NCBI GenBank assembly: GCA_017622995.1
Contig: JAGAQA010000050.1
Span: 1-34,407, forward strand
DNA length: 34,407 nucleotides
Direction of reading: 5' to 3'
Source: Oscillospiraceae bacterium
GTDB taxonomy: Bacteria; Bacillota; Clostridia; Oscillospirales; Oscillospiraceae
This document shows positions 29,463-34,407 of this stretch, in pieces. The notes beneath the pieces were generated by a model. It saw only the letters and a program-made list of their open reading frames with translations, was not told the origin of the DNA and searched no databases. Numbering within the stretch: position 1 is the stretch's first letter; every line of letters begins with the position of its first letter. A program made the position numbers and the translations under genes.

Positions 29463-29650
29463 TCGCACCGCTCGTCAATCACCGCGTATACCTGTTCCAG
29501 GGCAAACTCCGAATTTCGTTCCACGCCGAGATCGTCGATGATTAGCAAATCCACCTTGCCAAAAGAGGCGATATACTGACAGCGTTCTTTGACTTGCAAA
29601 TCGCTCAGCTTGTTCAGAATCCTGGTATGCAAAACATAAAAATGACCTGG
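29463..29650 (-). pseudogene. DnaC/IstB-like ATPase fragment
   Basis: The minus strand encodes RILNKLSDLQVKERCQYIAS followed by DLLIIDDLGVERNSEFALEQ, the Walker B and sensor region of DnaC/IstB-type helicase loaders common in clostridial ICEs and phages. The N-terminal Walker A half and the C-terminal TTNL region are missing; the frame stops after IDERCE. No transposase or replication partner is present. It is a relic, joined upstream to the end of a group II intron. Confidence 0.7.
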
Positions 29651-29655
29651 AAATT

Positions 29656-29800
29656 GAATAATAGAGTAGGAGGCCACCCATTAGTTGAGTAGCCGACCTC
29701 TCACACCACCGTGCGTACCGTTCGGTACACGGCGGTTCAATCGCATAAGTGCACTTGCTCGTACCGTGTCTGGATACTGTAGTATCCAGCACGGGCGAGT
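29656..29800 (-). mobile_element. 3' end of a bacterial group II intron (domains V and VI)
   Basis: On the minus strand a domain V-like hairpin occupies about 29738-29704: CCGCCGTG/CACGGTGG, a two-base bulge, then TACC/GGTA closing a short loop. It is followed by GTGTGAGAGGTCGG and a domain VI-like stem (GGCTACTC...GGGTGGCC) with unpaired adenosines near its tip, then CTCCTACTCTAT, a usual 3' end. Upstream is another hairpin (GCTGGATACT/AGTATCCAG). No reverse transcriptase gene remains. The element is truncated at its 5' side. Confidence 0.65.
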
Positions 29801-29834
29801 ATTTCTTTTGAGAGACCTTCCTGTACAATCGGCA

Positions 29835-29924
29835 TCGCAGCACATCTCCGATTTTATGACCACGGTGGCAGCCGCATTTTCCGATCCTGTCAACCAGAGT
29901 TATCTTGATTTTGGGTTTTCTCAT
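29835..29924 (-). pseudogene. TIGR04076-like protein, N-terminal fragment
   Basis: From an ATG at 29924 the minus strand encodes MRKPKIKITLVDRIGKCGCH then RGHKIGD, resembling the start of small TIGR04076-type proteins. After about 30 residues the frame enters intron-derived sequence. The identification is tentative. Confidence 0.4.
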
Positions 29925-29948
29925 AGTATCACCCCGTAAATGTGCTAG

Positions 29949-29977
29949 TTGCAACATCGATTCCTTTGGTGTACAAT
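29949..29977 (+). promoter_or_regulatory. Promoter of the Crp/Fnr regulator gene
   Basis: TTGCAA (29949-29954), a 17-bp spacer and TACAAT (29972-29977). The -35 lies within TGTG-N4-TTGCAACATC (29941-29958), which recurs upstream of the ferredoxin-hcp operon at 31836-31853, so the regulator may control itself and hcp. Confidence 0.6.
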
Positions 29978-29998
29978 AAAACCAAGGAGGCGATGGAT

Positions 29999-30655
29999 AT
30001 GAAAGACATTCTGCTGGAGGTCAACTCTCTATTGTTCGATGGTGTGAATCCCGAAGACCGTAAAACCATGCTGGGCTGCATCGGGTATCATATCGGCACT
30101 TTCAAGAAAGGTGACATTGTCGCCTTCGAGGAAGAGAACATCAAGCACATTGGCATTATCATTTCCGGTGCCGTTGACATGGTCAAGGAAGATCTCTGGG
30201 GCAACAAGACCATGCTGGTGCGGATGCGCAAGGATGAGCTGTTCGGTGAGACCTTTGCCTGCGGCAGCGACAACTTGTCCGTTGTGACCTTCCAGGTTTC
30301 CGAGAATGCACAGATCCTATTCATGCCTTTCGACCGGGTGATGCATAGCTGCACCATGGCCTGCGTGTTCCACCATCGGCTCATTGAAAACATGGTGGCT
30401 ATCATTGCCAACAAGAACCGGGATCTGATGCGAAAGGTAGAAGTGGTGTCTAAGCGCACCATCCGGGAAAAGCTGCTTGCTTACCTTTCCATCCAGGCGC
30501 AGACCCAGAATTCCCGCTACTTTGAGATTCCCTTTGGCAGAGTGGAGCTGGCGGAATATCTCTGCGTTGACCGCAGTGCTCTGACAAGAGAGCTTGTAAA
30601 AATGAAAGAGGACGGACTTATCGACTACGACAAGAACTGTTTCCGAATCCTATGA
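29999..30655 (+). CDS. Crp/Fnr family transcriptional regulator, HcpR-like candidate
   Basis: 218 residues from ATG 29999, 8 nt after AAGGAGG (ATG 29993 is too close). An N-terminal cyclic-nucleotide-binding-type beta barrel (KGDIVAFEEENIKHIGIIIS, then MRKDELFGETFAC) is followed by a dimer helix and a C-terminal winged helix (RVELAEYLCVDRSALTRELV). There is no Fnr-type cluster of N-terminal cysteines; a few isolated Cys occur. Its neighbour operon encodes Hcp, and in Clostridia and sulfate reducers a Crp/Fnr protein called HcpR controls hcp in response to nitric oxide. That identity is inferred from context. Confidence 0.88.
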   Translation: MKDILLEVNSLLFDGVNPEDRKTMLGCIGYHIGTFKKGDIVAFEEENIKHIGIIISGAVDMVKEDLWGNKTMLVRMRKDELFGETFACGSDNLSVVTFQVSENAQILFMPFDRVMHSCTMACVFHHRLIENMVAIIANKNRDLMRKVEVVSKRTIREKLLAYLSIQAQTQNSRYFEIPFGRVELAEYLCVDRSALTRELVKMKEDGLIDYDKNCFRIL

Positions 30656-30661
30656 TGATGG

Positions 30662-30688
30662 CCTCGCTGCTTACCGCAGCGGGGTTTT
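30662..30688 (+). terminator. Terminator of the Crp/Fnr gene
   Basis: A 9-bp stem (30662-30670 with 30676-30684, one G-T pair) and a 5-nt loop, then TTTT. Confidence 0.75.
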
Positions 30689-30699
30689 CAATTCAATGC

Positions 30700-30853
30700 G
30701 ATAGCCGTTGTATTGAATATCCACATGAAACACCTTTTTAAGGATACCTTTATAGAATCTGTAAAGGTGATGCCATCGTTGAATGTCAGTGAATCAGTTG
30801 CACCACACCCGGAAAGGACGGCACAGATCAGCAGCAATGCAAGAATCTATACA
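30700..30853 (-). pseudogene. Lipoprotein N-terminal remnant
   Basis: The minus strand reads ILALLLICAVLSGCGATDSL and continues FNDGITFTDSIKVSL, a lipoprotein signal with an LSGC lipobox and a short mature part. An in-frame TAG directly precedes it, so the start is lost, and after about 35 residues the frame ends near 30700. It is a broken gene and the family cannot be told. The rest of 30689-30958 shows only the terminator below. Confidence 0.5.
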
Positions 30854-30909
30854 CAATCGTAACCTCATATACAGAATGGGGCCATCTCACTAATGCGGTG
30901 AGGCAGCCC

Positions 30910-30948
30910 AAAAAATACAGCGCCCGGCTCTTGCAAAGAGTCGGGCGT
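30910..30948 (-). terminator. Terminator of the DUF5714 operon (minus strand)
   Basis: CGCCCG-GCTCTT (30921-30932) pairs with AAGAG-T-CGGGCG (30936-30947) around a 3-nt loop; on the minus strand TGTATTTTTTG follows. It lies just past the truncated ArsC-like frame. Confidence 0.75.
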
Positions 30949-30958
30949 TGGCGTATCA

Positions 30959-31090
30959 TCAAGGTGTGAAACAAAACTGCACGCAAGTAGAGTAGCTTTC
31001 AAACACATCGCCAGCCAGCTTCTTTCCCAGTGCTTCCGCAATCTGGCTGCGGCATGAATTATGGACGCAGATAAAGGCTACTTTTTTCAT
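30959..31090 (-). pseudogene. Truncated low-molecular-weight phosphatase/ArsC-like fragment
   Basis: 43 residues beginning MKKVAFICVHNSCRSQIAEA, the phosphate-binding CxxNxCRS loop of arsenate reductases of the low-molecular-weight tyrosine phosphatase type. Full-length proteins are about 130 residues. The match ends near residue 34 (FESYS) and an unrelated tail of nine residues runs to the stop. Its ATG overlaps the stop of the upstream DUF5714 gene (ATGA). It lacks the later Asp and Cys residues, so it should be inactive. Confidence 0.75.
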
Positions 31091-31779
31091 TTCATACCTC
31101 CAACAAAAGGGCAGCGCTTGCCGATACACTGGTTGTTCAGCCTGGAACGGGTGCAGACAGGCGTAGACTTTTCCATATAGATATTCAGATGCTCCACCGC
31201 AAAATCGATAGCTGCAAGGATTGCCAGGTAGGAATCCCGCTTGCAGCACCGGGGACCACCCACTTTACCGATGCTCTCCAGTGCTTTGGCTGTCATCTGA
31301 TTACTCACCCCCCAAGGCTCTACCGCAAGCGGTGTGGAGCTGGTGGCAATGGACACAAACTGGCCTGCACTGATACCGGCACCGCAGGCACCCCAGAATC
31401 CGCAGGCACCGCCGGGAACCGCTTTGCCCCGACTGTACATCTCCTGCAGCGCTTTCGGAAGGTCCAGGTCACCGCCTGCGTTTTTGTAGGCAGTCAGAAG
31501 TGCTGCACCCACCATCACATGATGCTCCGGGCCATGCATATGGCAGAAAGGCATGGACATCATCTTTTCCAGAATTGCGATGGGGTCACGGGACGTTTCC
31601 GAAAGGCAAAGACCGAAAATACTGCCCATTCCCTGGGTGTGGCATTCACTGCACACATAATGCCCTTCCACGCAGCGAGTCTTGCTGGGTTCCTGCTTAT
31701 GGCAGATGACACACTCCATCATTTCGTCCTGGGTCAGGTATTCAAGCGGTGCTTTGCAAATCAAACATTCTTCTTTCAT
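31087..31779 (-). CDS. DUF5714 domain protein, cysteine-rich
   Basis: 230 residues starting behind GGAGGGATGATC on the minus strand. The N-terminus has two zinc-ribbon-like CxxC pairs (CLICKAPL, CVICHKQEPSK) and VCSECHTQGM. The middle has PFCHMHGPEHHVMVGAALL and PGGACGFWGACGAGIS, and later VGGPRCCKRDSYLA with paired cysteines; the end is GKRCPFVGGMK. I recognise the DUF5714 family, whose function is not established; such genes often stand near methyltransferase, arsenic or radical-SAM genes. The many Cys and His residues suggest metal or thiol chemistry. It is divergent from the ferredoxin-hcp operon. Confidence 0.8.
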   Translation of the reverse strand: MKEECLICKAPLEYLTQDEMMECVICHKQEPSKTRCVEGHYVCSECHTQGMGSIFGLCLSETSRDPIAILEKMMSMPFCHMHGPEHHVMVGAALLTAYKNAGGDLDLPKALQEMYSRGKAVPGGACGFWGACGAGISAGQFVSIATSSTPLAVEPWGVSNQMTAKALESIGKVGGPRCCKRDSYLAILAAIDFAVEHLNIYMEKSTPVCTRSRLNNQCIGKRCPFVGGMK

Positions 31780-31835
31780 ACGATCATCCCTCCATCTATC
31801 ATGGTTACATCTTAATTCATATTTTAACTGATATA

Positions 31836-31868
31836 TGTGATTTTTGCAACATCATTTCATCCTGTTGC
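31836..31868 (+). promoter_or_regulatory. Candidate regulator site upstream of ferredoxin-hcp
   Basis: TGTG-N4-TTGCAACATC (31836-31853) has the same fixed bases and spacing as the site at 29941-29958. GCAACA (31846-31851) and TGTTGC (31863-31868) also form a 6-bp inverted repeat with an 11-bp spacer. A Crp/Fnr protein could bind it. No textbook -35/-10 pair is evident here. Confidence 0.45.
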
Positions 31869-31912
31869 CTGGTATCATGACAATAGAAAACCACAATTGG
31901 AGGGGTTATATC

Positions 31913-32599
31913 ATGATCCGAAGAATCATTACCATCGATGAAGAAAAGTGCAACGGCTGTGGTCTGTGCGCCGCTGCCTGCCACGAGGGTGCCATTGGCA
32001 TTGTAGTTGGCAAAGCAAAGCTGCTCAGGGAGGACTACTGCGACGGTCTGGGCGATTGCCTGCCTGCTTGCCCCATGAATGCTATTTCCTTTGAAGAGCG
32101 GGAGGCACCCGCCTACAACGAAGCCGCTGTGCTGGCTGCGAAGAAAGCAAAGGAAGCGCCGCTTCCCTGCGGTTGTCCCGGTTCTGCCTGCCAGAGCATT
32201 CCCCATTCCGCTCCTGCGGCGGATGTGTATGTCCCCAGTGAACTGACCAACTTCCCGGTGCAGATCAAGCTGCTGCCGCCCAATGCCCCCTATTTCGATG
32301 GTGCAGATCTGCTGATCGCTGCGGATTGCACTGCTTATTCCTACGGCAATTTCCACCACGATTTCATGCAGGATAAGGTGACTATGATCGGCTGCCCCAA
32401 GTTGGATGCTGTGGACTATGCGGAGAAGCTGACGCAGATTTTTAAGCACAACGATATCCGGTCCATCACCGTCACACGGATGACTGTACCCTGCTGCGGT
32501 GGCCTCAGCTATGCAGTCAAAACCGCCATCGAAAACAGCGGTAAGGACATTCCGCTGCACATCGTAACTATCAGTCCCGACGGACGAATCATCATGTAA
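31913..32599 (+). CDS. Hcp-associated 4Fe-4S ferredoxin-like protein
   Basis: 228 residues from ATG 31913 behind TTGGAGGGG. Two cluster motifs at the N-terminus are CNGCGLCAAACHEGAI and YCDGLGDCLPACPMNAI; the second has a longer first spacer (C-x4-C). A later segment has CGCPGSACQS, then IAADCTAYSYG, MIGCPKLD and TVPCCGGLSYAV, a conserved C-terminal region in this family. Such proteins are often encoded beside hcp in anaerobes and probably donate electrons to it. hcp starts 13 nt downstream. Confidence 0.88.
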   Translation: MIRRIITIDEEKCNGCGLCAAACHEGAIGIVVGKAKLLREDYCDGLGDCLPACPMNAISFEEREAPAYNEAAVLAAKKAKEAPLPCGCPGSACQSIPHSAPAADVYVPSELTNFPVQIKLLPPNAPYFDGADLLIAADCTAYSYGNFHHDFMQDKVTMIGCPKLDAVDYAEKLTQIFKHNDIRSITVTRMTVPCCGGLSYAVKTAIENSGKDIPLHIVTISPDGRIIM

Positions 32600-32612
32600 A
32601 GGAGAAAGAACT

Positions 32613-34202
32613 ATGTTTTGTTTTCAATGTGAGCAGACCGCTGGCTGCAAGGCCTGTGAAGGTATGCTGGGTGTCTGCGGTAAAAAGGCTGATACAGCGG
32701 AACTTCAGGACAAGCTGACCGGGGCGCTGATCGGCTTGGCCCGTGCCACCGAAGGCAACGAGCACGTTGTCAGTGATTCCACTGCCGCTGTCATCGTGGA
32801 AGGATTGTTTGCTACCCTGACCAATGTGAACTTCGATAACGATGCACTGCTGGCTATTATGGAACGGATAGATATTGAAAAGCGGAAGCTGGTACCCGAG
32901 TGCTACAAATGCGCTTCCACCTGTGGTCGGAACAATGACTACGATATGAGCAAACTGTGGAATGCTGACGAGGATATCCGAAGCCTTAAGTCCCTGATCC
33001 TGTTCGGCATTCGTGGTGTCGCCGCCTATGCCTATCATGCCGCTGTACTGGGTTACAAGGACGATGCCATCCACAATTTCCTGTACAAGGCTCTGTTTGC
33101 TATTGGTATGGATGACTGGGGCATGGAGGAGCTGCTGCCCATCGTGATGGAAGTGGGCGAAGTCAATCTCAAGTGCATGGCCATGCTGGACAAGGCAAAT
33201 ACGGAAACCTTTGGTCATCCGGAGCCTACTCAGGTGAGCCTGACCATCGAGAAAGGCCCCTTCATCGTCATCACCGGCCACGATCTTTACGATCTGAAGC
33301 TGCTGCTGGAGCAGACGGAGGGAAAAGGCATTAACATCTACACCCACGGGGAAATGCTGCCTGCCCATGCCTATCCGGAGCTGAAGAAGTACCCCCATCT
33401 GAAGGGCAACTTCGGCACCGCATGGCAGAATCAGCAGAAGGAATTTGCAGTTCTCCCTGCTCCCATTCTGTTTACCACCAACTGCTTGATGCCGCCTAAG
33501 GAAAGCTATGCTGATCGGGTTTTCACTACCGAGGTAGTCGGCTATCCCGGTATTCAGCACATCGGCCCGGATAAGGATTTCACACCCATCATCGAAAAGG
33601 CTCTGGAACTGGGCGGCTTTGACAAGGATACCACCTTCCCCGGTATCAACGGCGGCGAGACAGTCATGACCGGCTTTGCGAGAAATACCGTGATGTCCGT
33701 TGCCGGTACGGTCATTGACGCTGTAAAGGCCGGTGCTATCAAGCATTTCTTCCTGGTTGCCGGTTGCGATGGCGCAAGACCCGGACGGAACTACTACACC
33801 GAGTTTGTCAAGCAGACACCCAAGGATACGGTGGTGCTGACCCTGGCCTGCGGAAAGTACCGCTTCAATGACCTGGATCTTGGCACCATCGGTGGCCTGC
33901 CCCGGCTCATGGACATCGGACAGTGCAACGATGCCTACTCCGCAATCCAGATTGCTGTTGCATTGGCAGAAGCCTTTGACTGCGGTGTCAATGATCTGCC
34001 CCTTTCCATGATCCTCAGCTGGTACGAGCAGAAGGCCGTCTGTATCCTGCTGACTCTGCTGCACTTAGGCATCAAGAACATCCGCCTTGGCCCCACACTG
34101 CCTGCTTTCGTATCCCCCAATGTCCTGAACTTCCTGGTGGAGAAGTTTAACATTGCATCTATTACTACTCCGGAAGCGGATCTGAAGACCATTCTGGGAT
34201 AA
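32613..34202 (+). CDS. hcp: Hydroxylamine reductase / hybrid cluster protein Hcp
   Basis: 529 residues. The N-terminal cysteines of the first cluster are in MFCFQCEQTAGCKACEGMLG and VCGK. Hybrid-cluster ligands are found in the later part: ITGHDLYDLKLLLEQTEGKG with its His, TTNCLMPP, INGGETVMTGF, VAGCDGARPGRNYYTEF, LACGKYRF and GQCNDAYSA. It reduces hydroxylamine in vitro and is thought to act as a nitric oxide reductase in anaerobes. The start follows AAAGGAGAAAG. The gene is complete and ends 65 bases before the terminator next to the right terminal repeat. Confidence 0.96.
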   Translation: MFCFQCEQTAGCKACEGMLGVCGKKADTAELQDKLTGALIGLARATEGNEHVVSDSTAAVIVEGLFATLTNVNFDNDALLAIMERIDIEKRKLVPECYKCASTCGRNNDYDMSKLWNADEDIRSLKSLILFGIRGVAAYAYHAAVLGYKDDAIHNFLYKALFAIGMDDWGMEELLPIVMEVGEVNLKCMAMLDKANTETFGHPEPTQVSLTIEKGPFIVITGHDLYDLKLLLEQTEGKGINIYTHGEMLPAHAYPELKKYPHLKGNFGTAWQNQQKEFAVLPAPILFTTNCLMPPKESYADRVFTTEVVGYPGIQHIGPDKDFTPIIEKALELGGFDKDTTFPGINGGETVMTGFARNTVMSVAGTVIDAVKAGAIKHFFLVAGCDGARPGRNYYTEFVKQTPKDTVVLTLACGKYRFNDLDLGTIGGLPRLMDIGQCNDAYSAIQIAVALAEAFDCGVNDLPLSMILSWYEQKAVCILLTLLHLGIKNIRLGPTLPAFVSPNVLNFLVEKFNIASITTPEADLKTILG

Positions 34203-34210
34203 TCTCCAGG

Positions 34211-34237
34211 TGCAACGCACCATCAAATAGCGTTGCA
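34211..34237 (+). other. Inverted repeat behind hcp
   Basis: TGCAACGC (34211-34218) and GCGTTGCA (34230-34237), 8 bp perfect with an 11-nt loop; only TTGTATC follows. It may support the stronger terminator downstream. Confidence 0.4.
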
Positions 34238-34263
34238 TTGTATCAAATTGTGTAGTATATGGC

Positions 34264-34300
34264 AAAAAAGCAGATACCCGAACCGGGTATCTGCTTTCTT
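34264..34300. terminator. Strong bidirectional terminator, entering the right repeat
   Basis: A 14-bp perfect stem (34267-34280 with 34284-34297) with loop AAC, flanked by A6 on the left and TTTCTT on the right. Its 3' part is the first 29 bases of the terminal repeat; the 5' A-rich arm lies outside the repeat. Confidence 0.85.
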
Positions 34301-34407
34301 GGTATCGTGGAGGACCCGAACCCATCAAATTGGACAGTCCGGTGGACTGTCCATCGGCGGCGGCTGGACGACGCCGACACCATAATGTAATCGAGTCCGG
34401 TCACCGG
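34272..34407. repeat. 136-bp terminal direct repeat, right copy
   Basis: Identical to bases 1-136. In this copy the first hairpin extends leftward into a full terminator, which the left copy lacks because the window starts there. See the left copy for internal hairpins. Confidence 0.95.

Noticed and set aside
29459-29677. Intact IstB-type IS21 helper gene
   Set aside because: Only the Walker B/sensor part remains, without Walker A or a transposase partner.
1-34407. Circular plasmid as a firm call
   Set aside because: The end overlap allows it, but no replication, partition or mobilisation gene was found, so it stays one of two readings.
1-34407. CRISPR array, tRNA or rRNA genes
   Set aside because: No regularly spaced repeats of CRISPR type, cloverleaf-like sequence or rRNA signature was noticed on either strand.

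Overview
The window looks like an accessory metabolic island from an anaerobic gut-type Firmicute (Clostridia, probably an Oscillospirales-like lineage). This is inferred from clean AGGAGG ribosome sites, moderately GC-rich codon use, oxygen-sensitive Fe-S enzymes, a clostridial Hcp/ferredoxin pair, and remnants of DUF6809, group II intron and ICE-type genes. No rRNA, tRNA, CRISPR array, or intact transposase, integrase, replication or conjugation gene was found. Bases 1-136 are repeated exactly at 34272-34407. The piece is therefore either a circular assembly of 34,271 bp or an island bounded by direct repeats.

Layout. Bases 137-1930 are a scar of gene fragments (DUF6809, BrxC of a BREX defence system, an EcsC-like protein, a GT8 glycosyltransferase). 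Bases 1979-4850 hold a leftward operon: aldehyde:ferredoxin oxidoreductase 1 (AOR1), MoaD-like carrier and ThiF/MoeB-like enzyme. A divergent control region (4908-5101) separates it from a rightward operon (5147-13323): HTH-PBP regulator, MoeA, MoeA-PBP fusion, two flavoproteins, MoaA, MoaC and MogA/MoaB. Next come a formate dehydrogenase, an [FeFe] hydrogenase and a small ferredoxin (13543-18350), then FdhD and MobA (divergent), and a leftward trio: small unknown protein, MoaE-like, FmdE. The tungstate transporter genes tupA, tupB and tupC (21402-23863) are followed by a second operon with AOR2, MoaD2 and an iron alcohol dehydrogenase (23955-27321), then a Gfo/Idh/MocA oxidoreductase and a lyxose-isomerase-like cupin. 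A second scar (29337-29930) contains a TIGR04076-like fragment, the 3' end of a group II intron and a DnaC/IstB-like ATPase fragment. The right end carries a nitrosative-stress module: Crp/Fnr regulator, DUF5714 protein, truncated ArsC-like fragment, ferredoxin and Hcp.

How it works together (inference). The island is close to a self-contained tungsten module: tungstate uptake (Tup), pyranopterin synthesis (MoaA, MoaC, MoaD, MoaE-like, MoeB-like), metal insertion (MogA, two MoeA), dinucleotide formation (MobA), FDH maturation (FdhD), and the client enzymes (two AORs and a Cys-type formate dehydrogenase). The AORs would turn aldehydes into acids while reducing ferredoxin; the alcohol dehydrogenase interconverts alcohols and aldehydes; and the FDH/hydrogenase pair could dispose of electrons as H2 or formate.

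Most notable: the tungstate-binding protein TupA appears circularly permuted; the AOR1/regulator region carries three perfect 10-bp tandem repeats between divergent promoters; the regulator and the second MoeA share the same PBP-like ligand domain; and tupA has a long leader that may fold like a riboswitch.
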